Shown here: positions 22,851 through 34,300 of the stretch, piece by piece
Position numbering within the stretch: position 1 is the first letter of the stretch
Layout of the letters: each line of letters begins with the position of its first letter
DNA from: Aphrophora alni
Taxonomy: Eukaryota; Arthropoda; Insecta; Hemiptera; Aphrophoridae
Assembly: GCA_963513935.1 (NCBI GenBank)
Contig: OY740769.1
Location: forward strand, 102,961,762-103,025,761
DNA length: 64,000 bases
Reading direction: 5' to 3'
Program-made: the position numbers and the translations under genes
The notes under the pieces: generated by a model
The model's database searches: none
Seen by the model: only the letters and a program-made list of their open reading frames with translations
Told to the model about the DNA's origin: nothing

Positions 22851-25499
22851 TACGTCTTGACCAACGTTATTGTTGGAACAGGATAATACATTAAATCACT
22901 AAGGAATTCCTTGGCAATATTTCCTCCTTAATAAAAGAAATGTTAAAGCTGCGTTTATAAATAGAAAGATCTTTAAGGGAAGATTCAGGAAGAAGTGTAA
23001 GGTGACCTCTTCAATAAAGAAAATCCTAACTAACGTTCATAAATATAGGGCTCTTAATCTAATTTTTATATAATGAATCCCGTGTAAATTTTCACTATCG
23101 TTTCTGTCTAGATCTACATTATAAATACAATTATATTTGACAATAATAAGTTACAGATGTTAAGGTAATTTTATGTCTCATTATGTAAACAAACGCATTC
23201 CTAAGCGACATAAAGCATGTGTTCACATCAGGTACTTATTTATTTTAGCTCTAAGCATTATAAAGTGTTAATAAATTATTCATTATCTCTCATTGTGTAT
23301 CGAAACTCGTGACTTGGTCTATCTTGAAGGGAACGCGGTTGTTCTGATAACTAAAACCCGTAAATTCTTATTTACAACTTTGTTTCAGATTATGGATAGT
23401 AAGTTTATTCAAATCTCTAACTATATTTTACTATTTACCACATCTATTTGACTTTTTACAAATTTCACCACAGAGTCAACTCTGAATATCGGATTTTTTT
23501 TTTATAGCTTCTTTTTACCCAAAGTTCCAGTGAGCTCGGGAACACCCTGTATCTACAATCATGCAATAGACACAATATTGTTTTTCTCTCACACAGACAA
23601 ACACCATAGTGTTCCACGATTTATCTTTTTTGAACTTTTTGATTATCTGAACAAGTAACCAAGTAAGAATAAACATTATTTCAACTTCATTCTGCCTCAC
23701 CTTGGGTACTGTTAAACACTTCTAAAAGTTGCAAACTATAAACATTTCGTCGTTTAGAATATCGCAACAGCTTGGATTTCTATATTAGAAAGAAAATAAA
23801 AAATCGGCAGCCAATAAACTCCTCTCAGACCCCTTTGAAGAAATCTTTTAGAAAGCAAGATTTATTGCAGCCATTACTTCTACAGTAAATCAAGATGGCA
23901 CGTCTTTTTTAGGTTAAGCCAGAGACAATCTTAAAAATACTTAGAAGTAGACTTGGAATTTATTTAAAAGTGAAAGTTTTATTCCACTGTGGTTTATTCA
24001 ACGGTTTTTAACTCGCATTACTTTAAAGCAGATATCTTACGAAAGATAAAAGAGAGTACAAACACATTTTTCACACAGTTGTGTGCAGTATTAGAAAATG
24101 TTTATGAGTCTAGAATCCTTAAAGAAACAAATAAAAACAAAGAAATTCTGAACAAACTTTCTCACGCACCCATCTCCATAGATAAGAAAACATATATAAT
24201 TTTCATCTTTATTACATTTGTCTCTAAAAAGTGTAATATGATAAAACTATTTATTTAACATCATTATTATAAAATTATTTAGTTACCAAATACAAAATGA
24301 GTAGCCTACAAGAGTTTTGTAATCTCTGGGTTCAGAAGTACAATAGTATGTATTTCTTGTCTTGACTATTCTTACAACAATTTTTGGTAAACAATTAACT
24401 ATTAAATTTAAAATCAACAGTAAGGATATTTGATATCACAAAAACTTTCGTCACACACAGAAATGTGTGTGACAAATGTATATAAGTATAAGTGTGATGA
24501 GTGAGTTTGACATGTAGTTAATGGTAGATTCTGTTTTAAATTTTATTTATTAATACTGCTTATTTTCTTAAATGTTCTTTAGTTCACAATTTTGAGTGTT
24601 ATTTTGGTCTTCAATGAATTTTGAGAGATTTTTAATTTTCATTGCTTAATTTTGGTTCTATATAATGTGGATTAAATGTGTATTTATATTGTTGAATCAA
24701 TATAATGGAAGGGTAAACAAAGTTATATATTCCACTCACAATATTTCTAATTTCTTATGTTTTTTAGATACTTAAGGTGTTTTTTTAAAACTGAAATAAT
24801 TATTTAAAGCACTTAGTATTCTGTATCTATTACAATGATGCTTCCTTTTTGGATGTTTTGAATAAAATGTGTGAATTTTTTTTTTTTGTTGTTTTGTTTT
24901 GTATTGTTTTTTTTTCGCTGTAGAGACTTCCTTTTCCGCCCAAGTGAAAATTCTTCTTTATCACTTCTTTTTCTTTTCTTTCTAACTCGAAACATTTAAT
25001 TTGAATTATATTACATGAAGATACAAAATATGAATGATTGTTATATCTACTGTACTATGATACGGGTTTTGGTGAAATGGGTTATGTTTTTGGCTGGTGA
25101 TAATAAATATGGTTAATTGGGTGATTTTTATATTATCCATCTTTGGAATTTCAGTATCGTAACATACCATTTTATGTTGATATAGTCATATCATCCTTGT
25201 AAGCGAAAAATGTTTTCAACATTTTAAAATTATTATAGAATCTAAGCTCAGTTCCCTTATTAAACAAACGCATTTTGAACGTAAAATGTATTTGATTGAA
25301 AGAGGTTATAACTAATTATTCTGGAACTGTCATTTTTACAAAATTAAAAATAATCTTTTTATTTTACAAAATTTGACAGGTAAGGGAGACCCGATATTTA
25401 AAAATTAGATCTTTAATTAATTGTTTGTTATACAGTGTATTAGTAAATCCCCACACCCGTCTTAACTTTTGTACAAAATTAAATAGAGCAAACCCTTTT
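22851..25499. other. AT-rich non-coding DNA
   Basis: No gene is recognised. The minus-strand frame near 24813-24995 is low-complexity Lys/Arg from a T/C-rich tract. ACACCCTGTAT at about 23543 resembles the terminal sequence of Tc1/IS630-type elements but stands alone. Confidence 0.5.
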
Positions 25500-25539
25500 T
25501 GGACTGTTAACTAGGTCACCTGAATAATTTTCATTTATG

Positions 25540-25740
25540 ACAGTGTGGAATATTGCACCTCCCCATCCTAAAGGCGGAAATTGAGTATTCGAAATTTTGA
25601 AATGGGAACTCGCATCTTGTGACGTGTCAAATTAAAGCGAATAAAACTACAAAATTAATGCCATTCATGCCATATTTTGTGGATTATCCTAAGCAAAATG
25701 GCGTCACAAAAACGTTGAACTGAATTTTACTTGATTGAAA
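25540..25740 (-). repeat. Dispersed repeat family D, minus-strand fragment
   Basis: Read on the minus strand, GATGCGAGTTCCCATTTCAA matches GATGCGGGTTCCCATTTGAA at about 26616-26635 on the plus strand. The 25.5-27.1 kb stretch therefore contains inverted and direct copies of the same unclassified repeat. Confidence 0.5.
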
Positions 25741-25928
25741 AAAACAAGATTTCAAAAATACGTATACTTAATCAAACGCGTTTCAACGACAAAGTCGGCA
25801 TCCTCAGTGATTCACGAGCTACAATAACTAAACTATAACACTCTGAGTTATCTATGAATCACTGAGGATGGCGATTTTGTCGTTGAAACGCGTTTCATTA
25901 AGTAAACGTAATTTTTGTGAGATCTTGT
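25741..25928. repeat. Long inverted repeat (arms about 74 bp, loop 40 bp) with recurring core motif
   Basis: The left arm 25741-25814 and right arm 25855-25928 are complementary with few mismatches. Each arm carries, in opposite orientation, TGAATCACTGAGGATG, then GCGA and GTCG strings, then GTTGAAACGCGTTT. The right arm contains the 12-base palindrome GAAACGCGTTTC. It could form a stem-loop or be a foldback transposon. The plus-strand open frame at 25868-26071 starts inside it and is not a gene. Confidence 0.85.
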
Positions 25929-25999
25929 GCTCGATTTTTTTTCTATCTATTATTATCTCACAAAGTCAAGCTCAATATTTATTTATGAACTTCACCTGT

Positions 26000-27290
26000 T
26001 CCACAAAAGTGTGGTACTTTTGGCCACGTCATGTGGTATATCAAATTAAATTGTTTTTAAGGCAAAACTAATGGCAATAACAAAATTCACTTTTAACTTT
26101 ATTAAAATTGTTATTTCAAAATAAATGTGTACGACAATTTAAAAAAAAAAGATTATGGTATTTTACAGTTAGTATAATAGGTACCTTTCGTTTGAGCAGG
26201 TAATCTAAATAATCACAACAAACCAACTGTGAATACGAGGTGTAAAAATATTATAATTTTTTTTTTTTCAAAATGTCATCCACTTTTTAAAATAACATTT
26301 TTAATAAAATTATAAGTGAAACTTGTTGGTGTCATTAGTTCAGTCATATAAAATAAATTTAATTTCATTCACATGATGTGGTCATGTTATTGTATTTTGA
26401 GTGTTCTCAAATGTACCACACTTTTGTAGGACAGGTAAAATTCATTTCAACGTCGAATGTATGTATCAGAATAGTCTAATGAACATTTTATTAGGTATAT
26501 TTCGCGATTTTTAATTTTAAAATCTCAAACACATTTTGTACCGCCAATTTGTAATAAAAAAAAATAAAAAATTTCGTGAACGCATAGTTTTTTAATGCCT
26601 TTTAATAACACACGATGCGGGTTCCCATTTGAAAATTTTGAGTGCCCCCAAATTTCTCGCAAAAATTTGTTAGGGCCGTTAGTTTGCCTTAAAAAGCTCA
26701 TTAATTTCGTATGTCACATGACGCTATTCTTTTTTTTATATTTTGAATGTGCCCAAAAGTAAAACAGGTTTTTTAAGTGTGACAAGTAAAATTCACTTCA
26801 ACGTCGCATACTTCTCTTAGATTAGCCTAGGGAACATGTAAAACATTGTTTAGTCTTCTCATTTCACATAAGTAGTGATAATAGTATAATTGAAAATCTC
26901 AAACACATTTTGTGTCGTCATTTTAGTTGGGGTTATGAAAAAAATATTTCGTGAGAGCCAATAATTTTTTCTCTTTATGCCCTTTAATTTTACATTCACA
27001 TAATGGGGGTTCCCAAAATAAATACCCCCCCCCCCAAATTCTCTAATTTAGGGGAAGGTGCAAAATTTCAAACTATCATAAAATAAACTTCAGATAACTC
27101 GTAAACTCTTCCAAAAGTGTTTGGGTCTATTTAAGTTCATACAAAATATTAAGGTGGGAGGGAGGTACTTTACAAATACTTGGTATAATTAATCAGGGTT
27201 TTTGTCGATATATCTCGAACTAAGTTTTTGGACGTTCGGCGAACAATAAAGTTTTTGTGCGTCCCTCGAGATTACGTTTTACAAAATCTG
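26000..27290 (+). repeat. Dispersed repeat family D, tandem-like decayed copies
   Basis: Blocks at about 26060-26240, 26510-26720 and 26870-27060 share strings with one another and with 44280-44658: AATCTCAAACACATTTTGT, TTCACTTTTAACTTTATTA and CTAATGGCAATAACAAA. A long C-run at about 27026-27038 is present. No coding signal is seen. The family is unclassified. Confidence 0.5.
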
Positions 27291-28390
27291 ATCTAAATCG
27301 TTAAAACCCTAAACAGAAATCGTTATATTTGAGCTTTAATCTTGTGACAACTATTACAAATTTTGAGCTATTCTCTTAATTGTTTCATTTCTAAATTGAA
27401 ACCCAAAAACAGAAACATTTTGAATTTTAAATTCTTCTCATTAAAAATTAATAACAAATCAAATTAAAATGGAATCCTGTCATTTTATCTAATTTTAATT
27501 CAAAATATTTACTTAAGCTGTCCTTAACCTACAATTTATAATTAAACACATTACCTTTCGAAACTAATTTCAATGATTCATCACTGTCGAGTAGGCTTGT
27601 GATGATAGGAAGAAATCAATGCCCCAGGTCAGTGACAGTTGCAGTACGAGACTTACATTTAATGAGCATATTTCAAGTACTACACCTACAGTAATGATGA
27701 ATGATTGGATAACGAACTCAAGATATTTAATCAACAACTATTTTAATTGTCATGCACGTAATTAGACTCGCAGTTAGTGGGAAGAATTTTAATTTGCCGA
27801 TGTACTAATTGATTTCTATGAATGCAATGGCATGACTTGTGTTTAATGATAACTGCATTTGGTGCAATCTGATTAATTGTGAAATGAACTACAACTTTAA
27901 CTGTATTTAAAATTAGACTTTAACCTATATCTAGAATAATATATATGTCGGTTTGTGGATTAAATGATGACGGTTTAAAATGTTAGACAAAACAGTACAA
28001 AACAATTTGTAGAAATTGAAATTTTATACTTTTAAAATCTTATGATGTGAGCCATCAAGGTTCTTACATTGCCCGTACATAAAATTTAAAACAATCAAGT
28101 CCTCTAAACGTAATGTCCAAAAGTTGCTTTTATGGGTATTGTAGGATATCTTAATTTGTATTGATAGATCAAGGGGTTTTATGCAGTGGGGGGGGGTTAA
28201 TAATTAGTACATTAGCATGGCCTCTTAGATATGTTACAATAAAAAGTGTCCACTCTTTCTGCTCGTGTCAGTATGTTGCCCTTGCTATTCCTGAACGTAT
28301 GTGATTTCGCCACCACTCGCTACGCTCGAGTCGGTGATGTGACCTTCTTAACAAAACTAATATCACATTTTCTTGGGAGGTTAGGGTACG
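27291..28390. other. AT-rich non-coding DNA
   Basis: Nothing recognisable as a gene. A GC-rich hairpin-forming string with ACTCG and CGAGT arms is at 28311-28335. A G-run lies near 28188-28196. Confidence 0.5.
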
Positions 28391-28720
28391 AAATTACATA
28401 TTTGACAATAACGTTTCTATTTGTTTCGTAGAGATGTAGGATTGACATCATTCAATACAGAAATGAAATCTTCTAATGTATCTTATAACTTGAATAATAT
28501 ACGAGATATAAACCCAACATTTTTTTTAAATGGTCGCCAAACGATTTTCAAGCCAACTAGCCTATAGTTCCCTATACCTTTATCTTTCAATCTCCGTCTT
28601 TGTGCTGCTATCGTGCTTACGTGCAGACGAAAAGACCGACGGATGGACAGCATTCCGAAATCTATTCCTCAGTTTTAAGGCCCAATGAAAAGTGAAGATC
28701 AATCAGCAAACTGTAGACTT
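28391..28720 (+). repeat. Dispersed repeat family A, copy
   Basis: It begins GAAATTACATATTTGACAAT and continues to GTGCTTACGTGCAGACG and GACCGACGGATGGAC. The same order occurs at 60931-61400, and partly at 52890-53240 and, inverted, at 20510-20720. Unclassified. Confidence 0.6.
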
Positions 28721-29489
28721 TATAAATTATAGGGTCTAAAAAGGGAACACCGTAATAATTTAAAGTGTTGTAGTTAAAATGTGTTAGTCGCTATTTACCT
28801 CAATATGCCGATTTCAGAAGTATCGGTTCAAAAGTGAAAATGAACCGAACGAAAAGTTATACAAGTAGCCTACTAATATCTCAAAATATAACTTTCGTAT
28901 GTGATTTCTAATAACTGTTGAAATGTGAAGTTTCAAATATTGTTCGTAAGTAGGCCTAATTCTATAACCTGCATGAATCACGTGACTATTCGAAATTACT
29001 CCAGAAACATAATTTTAATTTAATTTACCATTCATTTGAATCTCGTTACATATATCTTCATATTTCAATTAAATTTGATATAAATCTCCGTCGAAAGTTA
29101 TGAGTTATTGAAGCTGAGTTCATTAGCTTGTGTTTTTTCTTCTTTTTTTTTCCTTTAACTTATTTAGCGGCCATTTGTTCACAGACTTTGACTAGTGATT
29201 TTTATTTACGTCTTTAAAAGCTAAGACATAATTAAATTGTTAGAGCCGATTTGTAGAAATTCGAATTTTAAGGGGATATGGAAACAAATTCGTATTGATT
29301 AAATCCCTTAAGTTACTTTTTTAGAAATATTTAATCAAAAATATTAAATCAAAATTTTGAGTTTAGCTTAGACAAGCTAATAAAAATATTCAGTTGTCGA
29401 AAAAAAAGAAAACCCATCAAAAAATTACTAAAATATGCTCATATTTAAAATTAGCTTAAAATAGGTTTAATCAGTTGAGTTGTAGACTA

Positions 29490-29528
<39 letters not shown>

Positions 29529-30112
29529 CACCATTTTTTGTGCTCAAAGTGTTTACTTAATGTATATTTTCACAAACTTATCTATTTTTCTAACTGTAAC
29601 TTAATTTTCTCTAATGTACGATGAGAAACATTAACACTCAACTATGGGAAGTAGTTTTTTAGAAGGATAATATTCCTTAGACAGCCTAAATTGATCAACA
29701 AGTATAGGTTGTCGAAACATAATATTATTGCGTTTTAAAGAATGATACTTCATGTAATTACTGACGTAGTAAAACATGTTTTAAAAAATAAACGTTGCAC
29801 AAACTTTCTCATATTTGTGTATGTAAAACACTCGAAACACACTACGTTTCGAATGTTTGGATCAACTTACGTTATCAAGAAAAACCAATAAGGTAAACAA
29901 ATTAAAGACTGACAAAAAAACTTAAGATTTTTACCATGTATTAAATTATAGTGGATCGGTAGGTAGAAAATGTCACATAATGGTATGGTGTTATTTTTGA
30001 TAAAACACTCAATATACCTGTTGTTGAAAAATCCATATAGCCCCCCTTTTTTCCTTTTTGGGCTGTGATAACCTCCGTCAGAGGCCTCACCGACGTCGAA
30101 TAGCCCCCTTTT
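28721..30112. other. AT-rich non-coding DNA with a 35-base A tract
   Basis: No gene is seen. A pure poly(A) run occupies 29492-29526. It could be the tail of a retroposed sequence on the plus strand, but I recognise nothing upstream of it. Confidence 0.5.
29492..29526. repeat. Poly(A) tract, 35 bases
   Basis: Pure A run preceded by GTAGACTAAT. It is possibly a retroposition tail, but no recognisable retroposed body precedes it. Confidence 0.9.
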
Positions 30113-30680
30113 TTTATTGCTTACAATTTATTAATAGAACTTTGTAGTGTACATATATTTTGTAGTGTATAACAGGACTATTTTTTGAGATATCTGACCC
30201 TGTATGGTTTTTGGCTGATTGAGTACGTTAGGGGTTAAAAATCATAAATGTTATCTGCCTTTACGTTTAAGTCATGTAGCCCATCATTGTAAAGCTTATA
30301 AAAGACAAAGTAAATTCTGAAAAACGAAAAATAAAAATAAATTTTGAATGTCCATTACTTTGAAATTGAGCAAGATAATAAAATTAGTTTGTGTCATCTA
30401 ATTTATCTATGGACGATAAAAAAGTCTGATTTTTTCCCTTCAGAATATGATTGTTTATTAGTTTAAAATTGAACAAGGTACTAAGCTTTAGTTTGCGCCA
30501 TTGATGTTATCTTTTAATATACTTTACAATTATGTGCTACCTTTACATGTAAGAAATTTACCCCCCCCCCTCCATCAATCTCCCAAAAATCATACAGGAT
30601 ATATGTGAAAAAATACGTCCTGTTATGCACCACAAGATACGTACAAAGTTCGGTTAATTTATTTTAAGCAATACAAAAAT
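30113..30680. repeat. Imperfect large inverted repeat
   Basis: The plus strand at about 30115-30240 (ATTGCTTACAATTTATTAA, then TAACAGGACTATTTTTTGAG, then CTGTATGGTTTTTGG) is matched by the minus strand of about 30550-30680 (ATTGCTTAAAATAAATTAA, TAACAGGACGTATTTTTTCA, CTGTATGATTTTTGG). The centre also has two related direct repeats (about 30365-30410 and 30465-30515, both with AGTTTG(T/C)G(T/C)CAT). It may be two head-to-head copies of one repeat or a foldback element. Confidence 0.7.
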
Positions 30681-31114
30681 TAATGGTATTTAAAGGGAGT
30701 TTTTGAACTCTCAGTCTGTAAATAAAAAAATAATAATTTAGTTATATTTATTGTTGTGGATAATGGTGAACCAGGTTTGGGTTGTGTATGTAGCTCTAAA
30801 GAATAAGAAAATACGACAGCCAGATTGAAATAAAAGCAAAATGGTTTCCTCTCTAAGGTGGCAGATCTATGTCGAGTACTTATATCCTGGTATCCTAAAC
30901 AGGAGACACTTGTTTAAAGTTAATAGACCAAACAGCATGTCAACGTCCGACGAACTAACACAGTAGACATGTATAGGGTATTCGTAAACATTGCGAAATA
31001 AAGGTTTCAGTGTCGGTGAGTATGGACACTGAGTTCATCCTGTCGGTGTATAAATTAAACACATTCTTTCATTCTAAAGACTTTATTATAATGTAATTAT
31101 TTTTTATTATTATA
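30681..31114. other. AT-rich non-coding DNA
   Basis: Nothing recognised. Confidence 0.5.
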
Positions 31115-31350
31115 CAGAGTGTCCCACGAAGAAACGGTGAAACTACTGGTCCTGAAAAACGAAAAAAAGTTCATATGAACATATGCCCTAATAATGTATA
31201 GTTGTCTATCTATCAACTAAGGGTTTAAAACTAAAAATGATACAGAGTTGATTGCATGTTACTTAGTGCTATATAACCCCAATTCGCGGAAATTTATTAA
31301 CCGATCTCCATTACTCATTTTAAAATGTCGGCCATTTAAATTGTTTAACA
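31115..31350. mobile_element. Probable end fragment of a Tc1/IS630-type transposon
   Basis: A TA dinucleotide is followed by CAGAGTGTCCCACGAAGAAA, the type of terminus seen in insect elements of this class. It is followed after about 200 bases by AAAATGTCGGCCATTT, a string often found near such ends. No transposase and no opposite terminus were seen, so it is a fragment or a solo end. Confidence 0.35.
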
Positions 31351-34300
31351 TCAACTATCTCAAAAACCCTTAATTTCATACAAAATATACAAGAGATGAA
31401 AAATGCTCTTTATTAAGGACAAATCCTTTTTTTAATGTTTTGTACATCAAAGGATTATCATGATTACACGACAAACATATTTGTTGGTAAATTGTCTACA
31501 ATTTCCAAGATTAGCCTAGAACGAAAATATTCTGTGATTTCTACAATTTGTTTTAATTCTCAATAAATTGATGTAAAATGAAATAATATTCCCCAAAACC
31601 ACAATAAAACAACAATAATACAAAAACTCTATACTTATGTTTATTCTACCTTATGTAATTTTTCAATTGCATTGGTATCATCTTCAGAGGTACAATAAAC
31701 ACTAACCTTAATAACTAAGATTACTACTACAGCGATGCGTCCCCTCCCATCCTTCACCTGATCCCCTCGACCAATCACAGTTGACCTCGACACATCATGT
31801 CAACGCCTTCCAATACATAGTATGAATCTAAAACTAACTTAACTAATGGAATAACAGTTATTAATCATATATGAAAAATATATAAATATACTAACTAAAA
31901 ATAATGGACGTAATAAAATAAATTAAATTAACAAATGGAGTCACGTTTAACGGTGATCTAGTGATTCATATGATCTAAATTTATGTAAACCAAGTCTATA
32001 AAACTGAAATACTACTGAAAAATAATCTGTTTTGTATTAAAGAAAAACAGACCATAAAAACGACTGAAAATAATTTTCTTTTTACCCATAGTAAACATTC
32101 TTTGTAATTTGTCAAATAAACCACATTAATTACTGCAAATACTATCAAAAGAAATAGAAATTTAATAAAACAATGTTTTTCCAGTATCTAAACGATTTAA
32201 ACAAGAAAACAAAATAATACCTTCTTAAAAAGTATTGAAATTTAATTTTAGAATTATTTAAAAAAAATCATTTTATCAGTTTGCAATACTAACAGCTGAT
32301 CAACAATAACACATTCTGGACTTAGTTTGAGTATGTGATAATAAAGTATCATACACAAAAATAAAGTATAGTGGGATCAAATCGTAGTGTACACATATCG
32401 TTTCAATTTTCTAACAAGGAATATGCCGATTTAATTTTTACGTATGGATTTTCTAATTCATGTACATTTAAAGAGTTAATAAAACGAGGTAATTCATATT
32501 AAACACCATCTAGTATAAAATGTCGACTTAGAAATTATTGACGAAAACCAAAATAGCAGCAGAGTCCTCCAGTCGATAATAGTTACTTCACTTCACAAAG
32601 TACACGCTATTGAAAGACTGACAATTTTAAGTGAGTAAGAATGTCATACTATTGGAATTACTGGATTCCCGTTATCTTTCCACACTACAATCTATCGGTG
32701 CGCGTGCAAATAGACATATATTGTAGAGATTCCTCCAGGACTCCTTAGAGATGTATGTGTGTGTTTTCATCTGTGTAGTGCTTTACTGCACAAACGTGTA
32801 AACGATTTTAGTAAAATTAGGTAGACTATATGAGCATATTTTTGCAATACATTAATGAAAAGTTAATGTTTTGAAGTATTTGGTTTAAGAAACTATAATT
32901 CCAACCGGATTTAATGATTTTGATCAAATTGATTTCAATTGTAGCCTCTGAGGATGAAAAAAAACGTAATGGTCACCATCTCTCAAAATATGCAGGTTTC
33001 TGAGTTAACGGTAATGACATTTTAAAGAAGACCGATAGTTGGGTGGAGAAGAGTTATTTAGGGGGACTTATATTACATATAAGGGGGGGGATTATATAAT
33101 CAGACTTATAATATTTTTAAAACTCACTTATTCTAAGGTTAAACTTGTTACTTCATCCAGAGGTTGAATTGTTCGCCCAAATGGTCACTCTCAGTTATTG
33201 TCTCGACATCGGCCTAATAATCAACACAAACCAGCTTTGATAATCGCCCACACCAAAATAACATAATCAACGTTGCACATTTTACTCTATAATTTACAAG
33301 CAAATGGCGGTCGAAAGCGGTACGTGGAAGCAAGCTATGCCTTCACACTTAGTTACATAACGAATCATTATTTTGGTAAATCCGAGAGCTCGCCTTTTAA
33401 TGAATCTGCTTTTTTAATGGTCACTAGACCCTTATAAATCATGTAAGTCAACGTTTTTGAATTATACAGGGGAAAAAAAGAAAGGGAAAAAAAACACAAA
33501 CACAAACACTGAAAACACAACTGGTTTGGCTGGTCTCTCAGCATAGTGAGTAGCACACTTATATTCAAAGTGCAATTTTGGGCCCCTAGAAATACGCAGT
33601 ACCTCTCCAAAACAGGCTCCCCGTTAAGCTATTTTTCCGGTCGGAAATATCGGGTGGTGAATTTGAAATCACTACAACATTCTTGGTGATGAATACTTTT
33701 GTTTTGTTTATGTTTTAAGAAAGTGCGTGTGTGAAAGTATATGCGTGTTGTGCACGATTCATTTTGTAGTATAATAATCTTCACATTCTGTGTGGAATAA
33801 CTGATATCGATGTACCTTTTATTTAACAATGTGCACTTCTGGGAAATAAAAAAATACCAGTTCCGTCTAGCTTTCTACCAGAGAAAACAATCACTTAGGT
33901 TCCGAATGGTGAATTACAGTAAGTTTCCTTTAATGGACCGCTATTGAATCGAGTTCTGAATTAATCTCACGTTACGAAGTTGGCATCACTACCTTGTTAG
34001 GCTACGACAAAGTGGCTATGTTGGCAGGTGTTTTGTTTTATTGGTACTCGTAAAGACGTAAGTCACTCATCTATTAAAAAAAAACTAATTGATTATAAAA
34101 GTTGAAAACAAACTGAGAGTTAAAGTTATTTCACAGACAATTCAAGGAAATTACACAATACAAGGGAAATAAAACCAACTATTGTTTAAATAATACAAAA
34201 CTAAACTTCGAATTGCGTTAAATTGTTTCTGAGAACGGAGTTAGCGTCTTCTTCGTTTATTTAGGTTTGTTGTTCTTTCTATTTAAAAAAAGTGACTACA

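Noticed and set aside
24813..24995. Lys/Arg-rich minus-strand frame resembling a nuclear protein
   Set aside because: Produced by a T/C-rich low-complexity tract, with no ATG context or domain.
25868..26071. Open frame starting within the foldback
   Set aside because: It begins inside the right arm of the inverted repeat, has no motif, and its start codon is part of the repeat.
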